A stretch of 64,000 bases of DNA, taken from the NCBI GenBank assembly GCA_001939145.1, contig LSRX01000047.1, positions 52,914 through 116,913 on the forward strand. The letters run 5' to 3'. Below are positions 21,661 through 35,100 of this stretch, in pieces; within the stretch, counting starts at the first letter, position 1, and each line of letters begins with the position of its first letter. A program made the translations under genes and the position numbers. Under the pieces are notes generated by a model, which made no database searches, was not told the origin of the DNA, and saw nothing but the letters and a program-made list of their open reading frames with translations. The DNA comes from Symbiodinium microadriaticum (taxonomy: Eukaryota; Sar; Dinophyceae; Suessiales; Symbiodiniaceae).

Positions 21661-23239
21661 GGCTTTTTTCGAGCCTTGCGGGGGTGATCGAAGAAAAGGT
21701 CGCCGGCCTAAGCAACGAGTCCCCAGCCAAAACAAACAAAAGACCAAACCTCCAAAACCCTAAACCTAAAACATCCCTAAACCCGCAAAGCTTGAGCGTG
21801 CCCGAAAGACTTAAGTTTGGAATTCGCAACTCCAAAAAGCTTTTCAGGTTCCGAAAGTTTCGGGTGTCGGGCGTGCCGAAGGTCTGCTATTAAGTTGTTG
21901 GGGATGTTGAGGGCTTGGGTTGGGGGTTTAGTGTACCCCAAAGCTTCGACTGTAGAGTCCCCTTAACCCCAAGGCTTAAAACCTAAACCTCAAAACTTAC
22001 ACCCTGAACCTTAAACCTTAAACCCTATAGAGGTTCCAGTTTAGGGCCTGGGGTCATGAATCTTTGGGAGGCTCGCGCGCTCTTAAGTCACCGAGCCTCA
22101 AAGCCTATGCTCCCGAAGCACTAAATTTGAGGCCATCCAAACCCTATACACCCGAAAGGGCTTTGGCATAGAAAGGACTGCTGAAGACGGAGCCTGCCAG
22201 ATGAACACGTGCTGACTTCTCAGCATTTTTCGGTTTTTCTTTTCGGTTTCAAGCTCAGGAGTTGGAGCCTAACGGGGTTTAGAGTTTCAGCACGCAGGGG
22301 ACGCTAATGCCGAGCCCTCAATGGTACGATCCTCATTACGACGAAGAGTCCTCCAGAAGGTGCTTCCGTACCTCACCTTCAAGAAACACCATTAACACAA
22401 TTTCTGAAACCTTACAGCAGCTTCAAAAAAAACAAACAGAGCCCTCCCTATACGAACCTTTTAAAGGCCCTCATAAGAAGCCCTTGGTGTAGGGTTCAAG
22501 GCTTTAGGTTGTTGGTGCTCCTGGGCAGGAGGCTGATCGCTTCCCAGAAGTACAGCCGCGCCCCGGACTTTTTCCGGTTCTAGGATTTGAGGGGCTTAGG
22601 GTTTTGAGGATTCAGGGGCTTAGGGCAGTAGGATGTAGGGTTCAGGGCTTATAGTTTTAAGATTTGCAGGTTTAGCATGTCGGATCTATGGGTGTCAGGT
22701 TGTGGAGTTTCAGTGTTCAGGTTTACGGAGGCTTGTCTTAAGTGGAAGTAGGGCTGTACCTCGACGAGTCGCGTTGTCAGGCTGAGCCACGCCACCATAT
22801 CCCCCTAAACCCAAAACCCTACACCCTAAAAGCCCCTAACCCCAAGCCTGACCGGATCTTCGTTTGTTCGCTTGTCGTTGTTGGGTATTCATCCATTTTT
22901 CTGGGAGGGGGGCCCTAAGATAAGGTCCCAATAGACCTAGACTCCAATAATCTCCCGAGTCCTGGGCTCTAAAGCCTCCGAAAGCTGCCTTTCACTCAGA
23001 ATGTTCACCCTAAACTCCTAAACTCCTATACTCCTATACTCCTAAACTCCTAAACCCTAAACCCTAAACCCTAAACTCTTAAATTCTAAGCTCCTAAACT
23101 CCTAAACTCCTAGACTCCTAGACCCTGAACCCTAGTATTCAGGTGTTCTCATCGCTTGCCGCAGGGAAGCGCCGGGTCGGGATGCCGCCAAGGAGCCTTG
23201 TGTGGGTTTGAGGATTTCGGGCTTAGGGTTTAGGTTTTA

Positions 23240-24320
23240 GGGAGCTTTAGGGTTACCAGGGAGCTTTAGGGTTTAGGGTTACCAGGGAGCTTTAGGGTTT
23301 AGGGTTACCAGGGAGCTTTAGGGTTTAGGGTTACCAGGGAGCTTTAGGGTTTAGGGTTACCAGGGAGCTTTAGGGTTTAGGGTTACCAGGGAGCTTTAGG
23401 GTTTAGGGTTACCAGGGAGCTTTAGGGTTTAGGGTTACCAGGGAGCTTTAGGGTTTAGGGTTACCAGGGAGCTTTAGGGTTTAGGGTTACCAGGGAGCTT
23501 TAGGGTTTAGGGTTACCAGGGAGCTTTAGGGTTTAGGGTTACCAGGGAGCTTTAGGGTTTAGGGTTACCAGGGAGCTTTAGGGTTTAGGGTTACCAGGGA
23601 GCTTTAGGGTTTAGGGTTACCAGGGAGCTTTAGGGTTTAGGGTTACCAGGGAGCTTTAGGGTTTAGGGTTACCAGGGAGCTTTAGGGTTTAGGGTTACCA
23701 GGGAGCTTTAGGGTTTAGGGTTACCAGGGAGCTTTAGGGTTTAGGGTTACCAGGGAGCTTTAGGGTTTAGGGTTACCAGGGAGCTTTAGGGTTTAGGGTT
23801 ACCAGGGAGCTTTAGGGTTTAGGGTTACCAGGGAGCTTTAGGGTTTAGGGTTACCAGGGAGCTTTAGGGTTTAGGGTTACCAGGGAGCTTTAGGGTTTAG
23901 GGTTACCAGGGAGCTTTAGGGTTTAGGGTTACCAGGGAGCTTTAGGGTTTAGGGTTACCAGGGAGCTTTAGGGTTTAGGGTTACCAGGGAGCTTTAGGGT
24001 TTAGGGTTACCAGGGAGCTTTAGGGTTTAGGGTTACCAGGGAGCTTTAGGGTTTAGGGTTACCAGGGAGCTTTAGGGTTTAGGGTTACCAGGGAGCTTTA
24101 GGGTTTAGGGTTACCAGGGAGCTTTAGGGTTTAGGGTTACCAGGGAGCTTTAGGGTTTAGGGTTACCAGGGAGCTTTAGGGTTTAGGGTTACCAGGGAGC
24201 TTTAGGGTTTAGGGTTACCAGGGAGCTTTAGGGTTTAGGGTTACCAGGGAGCTTTAGGGTTTAGGGTTACCAGGGAGCTTTAGGGTTTAGGATTACCAGG
24301 GAGCTTTAGGGTTTAGGGTT
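23240..24320. repeat. 26-bp satellite, 40 full units, built on the telomere motif
   Basis: The unit GGGAGCTTTAGGGTTTAGGG+TTACCA repeats 40 times from 23259 to 24298 with near-perfect identity; the last full unit reads GGATTACC. A first unit at 23240-23258 is 19 bp, shorter by exactly one TTTAGGG. A partial unit trails to about 24320. Each unit contains two telomere-type heptamers. The homogeneity suggests recent amplification by slippage or unequal exchange. No CRISPR-like spacers are present. Confidence 0.95.
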
Positions 24321-25039
24321 GAGGGAGCTTGAGGGTTTTAGGCTCTTCTGAATTTGCTGAGGTTCTGGGGGTGTTTATGGTCTGGGTTGTTGAAGGGGTT
24401 TGTTGCTGTTGCTGCTTTTTAGTTTTTTTGGAGTTTTAGCTTTCAGAAGAACTCCCATACAATCCAGGACTCGAAGCCAAAAGCTATGCATAAATCCCTA
24501 GCCTTGAACTCTAAACCCTAAACATATTTGTGTCCTGCATCGTGACGGGATCTGATGAGGCTTCGTAAGGTTTGGGCACTGCAGTCAGGCATAGCAGTTT
24601 CGTGAAGCTTCATTGTACATGTTCTGAGCGCGGCAAGTTTTGGCCTGGCAGGATGTCAATCATAGCGCCGAGAAGCCGAATAGGTGTAGCTTCAGCTTCG
24701 CGGGTACACTACTCATGATCGCCTTTCTGTCGTCGTCACCGTGTGGGAACACCCTGCCACGTAACATGTGCACGAGACAAGATGGGACTGCACCTCGTGG
24801 CCAAGCACCAGCTGAACATATTCTGCCGAGGTTTGTTCGAGCCATGCGTGGACTCTCTTGTCATTCCTGCTTGCCAGCTGTATCTACTGGTCCAAACACC
24901 AGGTCAGACATCCGGCTTTAGGGAGTGCCAGGCTTAAGGGGGTGGTGTTTTTGGTGGTTCCGACTTAGGGATCGACGGCCCAAACCGCCTGAATATGCCT
25001 AAAGCCGACGCCCGAAACCCAAGAAGCTTCGAATGGCAG

Positions 25040-28000
25040 GAGCTGGGCTGCGACTTCGTGCATCTGGACGTCAGCGATGGCCGCAGCGTCTCCTCGCTAC
25101 CGGAGCGGCTGAAGATCCCAGCAAGATTATTCGTAATGAGGGTTCAGGGTTTAGGGTTTAGGGTTTAGGGTTTGGCTGAAGGACTGGCAATAATCGCAGA
25201 ATAGTGAACGTACTCGTGATGAGCATAGCAGTGGTACTAAAGCAACACCAGCAATCTTAAGCAAGAGTCCACTCCGCCCAGTCCAGCTGAGAGTTCTTGG
25301 AATTGAAACAGTACCGATTGAAGACACCCAACATACCCTGCAATCTTGACGGGTCTAGTCCCTGTATGATTATACTATCCTTTTCCCCAAACCTCATTTC
25401 AAGCATTGAGGCCGCTATGTTACAAAAGCCTTGCCCAGCCCACACCAACCTTATAAGCAAGCCTACGCCAAGGACACTGGGAGTTTCGAAGCTGAGTTTG
25501 CTCGTCAACAATGCGGGGGTCATGTTCGATGCTGGGAATCTAAACCCTAAACCCTAAACCCTAAACCCTAAACCCTAAACCCTAAACCCTAAACCCTAAG
25601 CCCTAAGCCCTAAACCCTAAGCCCTAAACCCTAAACCCTTACAGTTTATTTATTTCCCTTAAGGAGTCGGAGGCTGAGGTTCCTGGTTAAGGGTTCTGAG
25701 TAGAGTGTAGGGTTCATTACGGTCTTAGGACTTAGGGTTCGCGGTGGATGCTTTAGGACTTGGGGCTCCGTTTTTTGATCGTAGGGGTTTAGGGTTTTCC
25801 TGTTTCTGTTCAACTGTAGCCACATTGTTGCTCTCACGTCGACCTTTTCTGCTAATTTACTACCAATCCTGATGACCGTGATCTCATGCTCTCGGTCGAA
25901 GACCAGACACCCTAAACCCTAAACCCTAAACCCTAAACCCCAAACCCTAAACCCTAANCCCCCAATCAAGGAATATGTTGAACACATACACAGTACGGCT
26001 TTCCCAAGCCCTTAACCTCTAAACACTCTAATTTCTGATCTGAAGTTTGCTTCCGAATTCGATGTGCTAGGGGTTTGTTCTCGAGGCTCCAGAGCCATAG
26101 TGTCTGAGTCAATCTCCACGGCCCAATTCCGATTTCAGCTTCTGAACCAACCCCGCAAGGGTTTAGGGCTCAGAGTTTGAGGCTTAAGGTCTAGGGCCCT
26201 AGGGCTTAGGGTTTAAAGGCTGCCACGCCCACAGCCCCAATTTTGCGAAGTGTGCGAACAAGAAGAGCTGTTTTGTTATGTGTCCCTTGCAAAGTTCTTC
26301 GAAACTCTGTTTTAGAGAAAGTTCTCTTGAACCCCCATGCAAGAAAAGCGGAACTAACGACACCGAGCGCCAAGCGAGGATGGTTGGAGCCGCGAGAATT
26401 GGGAGAATCATTGGACGACGAACGTTGTGGGGCAGGTTGGGTTGAAAGGGATGCATGGGTCCCAAACGTTGTCGGTATTGTTCTGTAGTGTCTTTCGTCG
26501 GGTTTGAAAAGGGAGACACACTATACGCCGCCTTGAACTCGGCTCTTGCACTCTATGGTAGCTACAGGCCTTGTTTCGAGACATAGCTCAGAATTCGTAC
26601 TTTGAAGGGTGTTCGATTCTGAGGGCTGGAGGCCGTGGGGCTTAAGCGCCTGTGGTCAGGTGGAGCTGGTCAACAACTTGAAGTCCCATCTGGACACACG
26701 GGCTTCCATCGTAAACGTCTCCTCTGGCTGGGGCTGTAAATCTGAGCTCAGCAATCCGGCCATTGCAGACAAGGCCCGTCGGGACTTGTATCACTTAAGC
26801 GACGAGCTATGGGACGACAATCCCCCGGGCCCCGCAACATTTGTCAAGCTTCAACCCTAAACCTTAAACCCTAAACCCCAAACCCTAAACCCTATACCCT
26901 AAGCCCTAAGCCCTAAACCCTAAACCCCAAACCCTAAACCCTATACCCTAAGCCCTAAGCCCTAAACCCTAAACCCCACCTAGTTTCAGAAAAGTAGGAT
27001 GTTTACTTGGGCCTGAAGAGTAGGACCTCTGTCATTGGGATAGTCAGTGGGGAAAGAACGCCTTGTTGAGCTTGACACTGGTCAGATGTTGTGAAATGAT
27101 GTAGGAGGTGTAGCATAGGTTCAGTGATCTGGAAATACCACTATTGATTGTCATTTTACTTATTCCGTGAGACTGAAGCTTGCATCATATGAGTTGTTGA
27201 TTTGACATTGCTTCTTTTGGCAGCTCATCTGTGCGGAGGACATAGTCAGGTGGGGAGTTTGGCTGGGGCATGTATTTAGGCTTCAAACACATGGTGGGAG
27301 CAAAATTCGACAGCCCAGAAGGCAAGATGCTCGTAAGTCGATGTGTACGTAGATGGACAGGAAACCAAGACAGTCACATATATCAGGAATGACGCAGTAG
27401 ATGAGTAAATATGATAACGGGCTCCATCTCTCTCTCTCTCACACATACACACATCTCTCAGTTTCTCTTTCTCGCTATAGCAATATAGGTGTACATGTAC
27501 ATTCAATGGGTCGTGGTATACAGAATGTCGTCAGGTCAGAGCATACAGCCACAGCCGGATGATTTTTGTTCTTCCAAGCTTTCACAGTGGGCCGTTTTAT
27601 GCTCACAGCTCGAAGACCTCGCGAGCTTCTCGCAGACCGAACCGTAGACCCCAAACCCTAAACCCTACACCACCCTAAAGCGCTAACAGCCAAGGTATGG
27701 GCTTGCGGCTCCATCGATGAGCTGCTTGACTTCGGGGCGACCAAGGTAGGGTTTTCCAAACACTTCTTGTTGCGATGATGTCAGGCTTTAGTGACTGGGT
27801 TTCGGGGGTTGGGCTGAGAGTTGCACCCCAACCCCAAAAGGCGTAAACCTCAGACTCAAAGCCTTTTGGGTTTCATGCTTCAGGGTTTGGGGGTCGCAAA
27901 GCCTTCCTTTTCAGCTGCAGGTTTTCGCACAGTGCGAGCACTCGGGGTATATGGAGTACTACAAGATCTCCAAGTGCTTCATGAATCGGTGGACGAAGCT

Positions 28001-29721
28001 CCTACATGAGAAGGCCTGAACAATTACCAATTCTATTCCTTGGGGTTCAAACATAGAATGATCTGGTGAATTGCCCTCCCAGCCCTAATCTAATTGTTGA
28101 GGTCCCCATATATGATGTCTTTTATACATGCTGTTGTTTCTTTGCCAAGGCCAGCTTCGAGGCTCAAGGGCAATTAGGGCTGCTGGCTTGCCTTTTCAGG
28201 GTTTCCCAAATCTGGAACCCTAGGTGGGGCACGATGCTTCTCTCCCCCCCTTCACAATCTATGGGTGACTGAACAGGGCTTTACGCTGCCAATTGCGCTG
28301 GATCCGTTGGACATTGAAGCCCATGGCCCAAGCTTCAACGCCGTAGCCCCTTTTCGGCAGCATTCCGAATCCCGAAAAAATCCGAACTTATACGCCCTTC
28401 TAAATGTCATTGAGCCCTGGAGCCTATACCGCCCGATACCTCCAATTCCCAGGTCCCTAACCTCAACCTCCAAGCCCTATGAGCCCTAGTCCCAAACATG
28501 GTGCTTGCTTACCCTCCCTGAGGCCAAACCCCAAAACCCTAAACCTCAAATCCTAAACCCTGCTGCTGCTTCCTTGTGGGAGCGGGAGGACGCGGAACTC
28601 AATGCCCTGGGCGCCAGCGTCTTCGCGGTGTGTCCAGGTTGGTGCCACACGAGTATCTCGACTGGAATAACTGAAACTTATAGTGATAAAGAAATGATAC
28701 TAATGATGCTAACTAGACGAATAAGCCTACTAAAACCAATAGCAATCCTAATAATGCTCGAGCATCTAGACTTTCTGAAGCCCTCACAGACAGTGGTAGT
28801 TTGGGCATATGCTTCAGGAACCCCTTCAGGGAACCCCGTTTAGGATCCTTTGAAGGAACCCTCAAAGGAGCCCTTGAATGAACCCTTACAGGAACCTGGA
28901 AGGGTTTAAAAGGAATCCTTAAAGGAAGTCTCAAAGGCATGGGTGACAGAGCCGGTGGCATCTCGTCGCGCTCGGCGGACGCAGGCGCCGAGAGCGTGAT
29001 GGCGGCCACTCTGGGCCAGGCTGGAAGCCCGGTTCAGGAACGGTTTAGGGTTTGCGGGGTTCAGGTCTTGAAATGTGCTGGTTGCAGGCGAACTTTCCTG
29101 GGTCTGGATTTAGGGTTTAGGGTTTCGCTGGATGTCGCAGCATGGCATTCCGCAATTCGTTTTGATAGGTCTTCAAGGTCTTGGGTTCAATGGGCTGAGC
29201 CCAAAAGCTGGTGGCTAGGTCTGAAGAATTGGGGTTCAGGGTTCAGGGTTTAGGGTTTCGGGGTTTTCCAAGTTGCAGCTTGCTATCCCGAATCACAGCA
29301 GCGAGGCTTTTAGGGTTTAGGGGTTTAGGGTTTCGGGGTTTTCCATGAACCCCCAAACCTAAACACCATAAGCGCCAGCCCTGAGCTCCACTGGCTTCGT
29401 GACGCTTGACTCGGGCAGGCGGAAAAGCGCCTTCAAATGAACACCCCAAGCCGTAGCCGACCGAACGCAGGGGTTGAAATGACTACCAAGAGTCTTCCTT
29501 AGGTAACCTTTCTAGTAACCCTTATTGTAACTCGTATAGAACACTTCAAAGAAGCCTTAATAGGGAGCCGTATTCTAAGAGCCCTAAACCCGAAACCCTG
29601 GACCATATTTTAGCTCATTGAAGCCGCAAGCTTTGGCCGAAACGCTCGGGGATGCCCCAAGGTGCCTGCTGGCAGCTTCACGCGGGATGGGAAGCAGATC
29701 GGCGGCAAAGATATTTGGTAA
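25040..29721 (+). CDS. Carbonyl-reductase-like short-chain dehydrogenase, seven or eight exons
   Basis: NADPH-dependent SDR of the CBR1 type, probably cytosolic, reducing carbonyl compounds. Exons: 25040-25120 (CDFVHLDVSDGRSV; GC donor GCAAGA); 25492-about 25534 (LLVNNAGVMF, the NNAG motif); 26660-about 26842 (ASIVNVSSGWG, with catalytic-site Ser); 27695-27745 (GSIDELLDF); 27921-28013 (YYKISK, the catalytic Tyr-x3-Lys; GC donor); 28583-28652 (VFAVCPGWCHT, the PGW motif); 28937-29031 (MGDRAGG ... DAGAESVMAA); 29662-29721 (VPAGSFTRDGKQIGGKDIW, stop TAA). Reading phase is kept across most junctions, and the order matches CBR1. The long segment between Ser and Tyr motifs is also CBR-like. I did not find the N-terminal TGxxxGIG exon or the stretch between NNAG and VELVNN, so the model is incomplete at its 5' part. 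Confidence 0.85.
25540..25640. repeat. CCCTAAA array inside the dehydrogenase gene
   Basis: Near-canonical CCCTAAA heptamers with a few CCCTAAG units, directly after the NNAG exon. A further block at 25909-25960 contains a single N at 25958. Blocks at 26855-26977 follow the Ser-motif exon and include a duplicated stretch (CCCTATACCCTAAGCCCTAA occurs twice). Confidence 0.9.
26980..27640. other. Intron sequence without visible feature
   Basis: Non-repetitive, moderately AT-rich DNA apart from a short CTCT/CACACA patch at 27428-27455. No exon-like frame with splice ends was seen. Confidence 0.4.
28800..28935. repeat. GGAACCCTT-type short repeat cluster
   Basis: Repeated words such as GGAACCCCTTCAGGGAACCC and AAGGAACCCTCAAAGGAGCC, partly palindromic, filling the intron between the PGW exon and the next exon of the dehydrogenase. 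Similar wording occurs at 10495-10635, 41860-42020 and 58770-58840. Confidence 0.6.
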
Positions 29722-29838
29722 GATATTTTAGGTTTAGGGCTTTGAGTTTAAGGCCTAAACCCTCAACTCCTAAACCCTGAAGCCCCAAGCGCTGAACTTT
29801 TTTGGTCCTATGCCATGGACATCCTGGGCCGTAGACAG

Positions 29839-29891
29839 GATACCGTCGCATTGCAGTGCGAAAAGTCCTCATTGATGATCCGATACGAGCC
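29839..29891 (+). CDS. Candidate short exon with consensus donor
   Basis: Acceptor GTAGACAG and donor GTGAGT bracket a frame reading DTVALQCEKSSLMIRYEP. The donor is the full consensus. It lies about 120 bases after the stop of the dehydrogenase, so it could start the next gene or be chance. Confidence 0.3.
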
Positions 29892-29899
29892 GTGAGTCT

Positions 29900-30233
29900 A
29901 GGATGGCTCGTGTGGGCTTGGGGTCGTGGCTCGCTTCCTAAAGTTATAGCGGGTGTTTGAGCAATGGCTCAGGTCAGTTTCAGTGTGCTTGGAGGCTGTT
30001 CCGTGCGTGATTTGATATGCAATTTGTTAGGGTGTCCTCGTATACCAATGGTTTCAGGCCTGCCTGTGTTTTATCTCGGGGTTTAGGGTTTAGGGCACAG
30101 GTCTTCAAAATTTAGTTGTATGGTTATAGGTTATGTATATATGTATATATGTATATATGTATATATGTATATATGTATATATGTATATATGTATATATGT
30201 ATATATGTATATATGTATGTATGTGTATATGTG

Positions 30234-30265
<32 letters not shown>

Positions 30266-31505
30266 TGCATGTATGTGTATATATATATATATCTATATAT
30301 ATATATATACATACTGTATTCTACTATACTATATTATACCATATTATACCATATTATACTATATTATACTATATTATACTATATCAGACTATTTTATACA
30401 ATATTATACAATATTATACTATATTAGACTATATTATCCTACATAATACGATATTATATTACATTATATTACATTCGTAGACTCCTCACAGAGCATCCCA
30501 AAGGCTCTCCGTCGAGAAGTATTATATAGTAGTATAGTTCTATTCCAGGAAATTGCCTCGGTGATGTATTACATTATATTGTACTGTTGTTCTATACTAT
30601 ATCACATTACATTACATTACGTTACATTACAATATATTGTGCCTTGCTATATTCTTACATTTCAGACTATATTACATTATGAATATTATATAGTGTTTAT
30701 CATGCATTATACTATTTTTGTGTTTTACTTATATTATATTATACTATAGTATAGTATGTTATATTACATTATATTATGTTATATTATACCATATTAAACT
30801 ATTTGATATTATATTACAATAAGCTGTACTATACTATACTATACTATACTATACTATACTATGCTATCCTATACTATACTATACTATACTATACTATACT
30901 ATACTATACTATATTCTTCTATGTTGCATGATATGACATGTTTCTATCATATGATGTTACATTTTATGAAATTATATCATAGTATATCACATGGTATTTT
31001 ATGATGTTACTTCATATGACATATTGTAATGCTATATTCTCATCTTGTTTTATAAGAAACCAATAAGTGGATATGTATATTTGTATATATGTAATCATAT
31101 TTTGTTGTATTGCATTGTATTGTGTTGTATTAGTATAGTGTTCTATTATTATGCTATATCACCTTAGGGTATATTGTATCATGCTATAGCATAGAAAAGT
31201 ATAGCAAATATAGAGCAGTATAGTATAGTACCGTAGAGTATTGTATATTATAGAGTAGTGTTGTGTAGTTTGGAAATTTATGGTAAGGTATGGTATAGGA
31301 TGGTATAGTCTGGTATAGTATGGTATGGTATAGTAGAGTACAGTATAGTATAGTGCTGTGTAGTATAGTGTAGTCTAGTATATAGGATAGGATAGGATCG
31401 GATGGGATGGGGTAGTAGTATCGTAGTATAGTAGTAGAGTAGTAGAGTAGTAGAGTAGTATCGTATAGTATAATACAGCAGCGCATAGTATAGTGTAGCA
31501 TAGTG
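29900..31505. repeat. AT-rich low-complexity region
   Basis: ATATGT hexamers (30128-30220), TATG tetramers (30236-30275), then long stretches of ACTAT, TTATACTA and AGTAT pentamer-like repeats (30300-31500). A short non-repetitive stretch at 30478-30560 interrupts it. Tyr/Ile or Thr-rich frames here are repeat artefacts. No gene. Confidence 0.9.
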
Positions 31506-32190
31506 CATTTGATGTGTGAATTCTCCATTGCTTTGCTTGCGAACATGTCTGATCTTTGCAGGTTGCACAGGTTAGGTTTTCTCCCCCAAACCCATACTTT
31601 GGGGCCACGTTTAGATGTCTGCGACATGAGGCTTGAACTGGGCGTCTGCCCGCAGTTCCAGAAATGGCTCCACACAGCGTGTTTAGTGCAGGGTTAAAGG
31701 GTTTATGGTTTAGGGTTTAGGGTTTAGCCTTGGGCCAGTCACAGTCCCGAGATGATTTTATTGCTATACATGCCTCACCATACTTTCATTCTGACCAGCT
31801 GGGCCCTATACTCAGCGTCTCGTGACATGGCTTGCAAGTATCCGTATGTATAGACGGCACGGGTTCCACTCATCGGGGTTCTCTCTTAGGGATTACGGGT
31901 TCAGGGTTTTTTCGCTTAGGGTCGTGGGACATCGAAGTGGGTTTCGGTCTCTAGTAGGGCCTGATGGTGAGGTCAAGCCACGGGACAGGAGTCTTTGTCT
32001 TGTAGCAGCTTCGATATAATCTTCTCAGTCACAGAGCCTCGGAAGTTTACCTTAATTCGGGAATACGCCGCGCACGCCACACACAAGAGCCCCAGATAGT
32101 TGAGGGAATATTCCTAATTTTGGGCTTTCTGGGAACGTGCCCTGGAGTCCTTGGATCTTGTCCCCCCTGCGCGCATCTCTCGTTTGCGCC

Positions 32191-35100
32191 ATGGATGCAG
32201 ACTTGCTCCAGCGCTTCAACCCGGAGGAGGGCCGAGCGTGGGAGTTGGGGTGTACTGTAGAAGTCGAAGCAATGAGGAGCATCCTACTCCCGTATAGGCC
32301 CTACATAGTCACGTTATTTACCTCAAAGCCCTGTTCTGATTACTAAGGCCCTATAGTAGGATAGCCTGCCTTCAGAGGTCGATTCCACTTCGTTCGGCTG
32401 GGGCTCGGCAGATGGAGGGTTCAGAGATCACATGCTGAACGCGATACACACAGCGCTAGTGGATCTATCCATGATACTAATGGGATGTACTCCGTTTTTT
32501 CATCCCATATTTGCAGAAATCAGTTGAAGCGAAGTGTCCTTGACTCTCATCGTAAACCTCACAGCTTAAGTTCGAAGCTGCAAGCCCCAAGTCCCACATG
32601 CTACCAGTAGCAAGTTTTAGCCCCTCGGTATGAGATGCCTCACGTAGGAGCCATTTTACCCCAAACCCGCAACTGTAGTCCCAACCCGACATAATCCTTA
32701 TCTCCCTAGGGTTGGTAGGATGCTTAATTTTGGTTTGCTTTGTCTACTGTAGCACTTTGGGCTAAGTTCCGTACTGCAACAAGAACGCTCAAGAGCTGGG
32801 AATACCATGAACCCGAGCCCCAAAAGCCGGCAACCATACCCGCAGGATCCCGATTGCAGTGACTCTAGACCCTAAACCCTAAACCCTCAATTTCGGAAGC
32901 CCCCCAAAGCCCGAATAGCCAGACCCTCTACAGCCTCAAACCTTGTTCCTGACCAATCAGAAACTACCTGCTTTTTCAGCCCATCAATCTGATATCCCCA
33001 CACCTTAAATCTTGAACCCTGAACCCTTTTCTCAAAAAACAAGCCCTGAACTGAGCCCTAAGCCCTAAGCTGAAAAAACCCTAAATCCCTGAGACCCTAG
33101 ACCCAGAAAGACTTATCGGGGTTGTCGAGCAAAGCTGTCAGGGTCAAGTGGCAGATAGCAGCCTGCCCTCGTGCAGTCGGGGGGAGAGGCCTTCAACAGA
33201 AAACCCTTGAATTTTCGAACCCACCCAGAAAAAATCTGCATCAAAACTTGAGCCCCTAACCTCTCAGCCCTAAGCACTCGCCGTCAAAAATCGCCAGGAG
33301 TACTACCGCCACTTCCTCGAGGATGGCCTGCGCCCCGACGGCCGCGGGCTGCGGGACAGTCGGGAGATGGATCTCCAGAGGGGCTCCCTCAGTTCCCTGG
33401 CTTAGGGTTTGGGGTTTAGGGTTTAGGGTTTAGGGTTTAGGGTTGAGGGTTTAGGCTTTGGGTTTAGGGCTTAGGGTTTAGGGCTTAGGGTTTAGGGTTT
33501 AGGGTTTAGGGGGTCCCTGAGTTCCCTGGCTCTGATAGGGTTTAGGGTTTAAGGATTCAGGGTGAAATTTGGGGTTTAGGGGATATCTTTCCCTTTTAGG
33601 GCTTATAGGGAATAGGGTTTAGAGGTTCAGGGTGTAGGGTTTATGTAGGGTTATTTTTCGTAGGTTCAGGGTGTAGGGTTTATGTAGGGTTATTTTTCGT
33701 TTTAGGGCTTATATGATTCCGGGTTCAGGGGTGTGGGGGTTCAGCGTGTCGGGTTTAGGGTTTAGGGGTTCAGGGTGTAGCCTTTATTTCGGGTTTAGGG
33801 GTTTGTATGCGCTGAGTTACTGGTCCTGCTTTCTTTTCATAGGGCTCAGGGTTCAGGGCTTGCAGTTCTAGAGCTATTATCTCTCAAACCTTTGTTCTGA
33901 ATATTTGATAGGGTTGAGGGTTGAGTTCCTGTGCCTGGTGGGAATTTGGTTTAGGTTTGTGGTTTAGGGTTGAGTTCCTGGGCCTTGCCGAAACTTGGTT
34001 TAGCTTGATGTGTGTTTTTGCTTTGCAGGGTTGTAGTTGTGGGGCTTCATAGGGGCAAAGGGTTTAGAGAATTTGGCTGCAGCGTGCATAGACCCTAAAC
34101 CCTAAACCGGAGTACCCCCCGGGGCAAATTTGCTCACGTTTACTTGGGTTCTGGAGTGCCATACTTCAATGCACGGTTTAGGGTTTAGGGTTTAGCTTTT
34201 TTTGGAACAGTTCCTTTCAGGAGCCACGATGAAACAAACGCTTATATCTTTTTTGTCTCCCTCCACCCTGGTCCTGCATCAGGGTGTTTTCGCTTCCTAG
34301 GTTCTCATTGAATTTCAGGGTTTGCGGGAGGGTTTAGGTGTTCTCGCGTTTAAAGGTGTGCATTTCTGTCTTCCTAAACCAACACCCTATACACCTTGAA
34401 TGAAAGATGATTCGAAATCCGACCCCGTTGAAGGCTCTGTGAGGCCCAACTCTACCTAATCCCAAGCCTAGAGCTCACCTCCAAAAGCACGGGTTTGAGG
34501 TTTGTGGCTTGTAGGGAGTAGAGATACTTCTGACTCTGTTTCAGCGATTTTGTTGCCCGAGCCCTAGACCCCAAACAGAAAAGCCTAAGCCCTAAACCCT
34601 AAATCCATCCATCCTAAGCCCCAGATTCTCTTTGGTTGGATCTTTCAGCCCCGTGGTAATCTATGATCTCCAGCCCAAAGCCTTAGCCAATATCCTACAC
34701 CTTGAATTCCAGACCGAGATAGCAAGAGTCATAAATCCTCAAAGCCCTATACCTTGAATTTAACCCCAGATTCCTTAAACCCTAGACCCTAAATTCCAAA
34801 CCCTAAATCCCTAAATCCCTAGACCCTAATTCCCTAAATCCCTAAATCCTGAACCCTAAACCCTAAATCCTAAACCCAAACCCTAGATCCCTAAATCCCT
34901 AACAGAGGCTCTTCCTTCGGTTCGGCTTCGTTGCGGCTTGGCCGCTCCGCCGTCCTTGCTGGAGTCCGGGCCGAGGTCATGGAAGCAGCGCAGGCGGGGG
35001 TTTTGGGTTCGTAGGGCTTGGGGAAAGTTTGGTGCTTAGTATCACCCTAAGCCCTAAGCCCAAAACCTCAACCCCTAAACCCCCAAACCCTAAACCCCAA

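Noticed and set aside
23240..24320. CRISPR-like array
   Set aside because: Units follow each other without spacers and are built on the telomere heptamer; it is a satellite.
29900..31505. Gene or regulatory region in the AT-rich tract
   Set aside because: Only pentamer- and hexamer-like simple repeats; no frame or motif with support.
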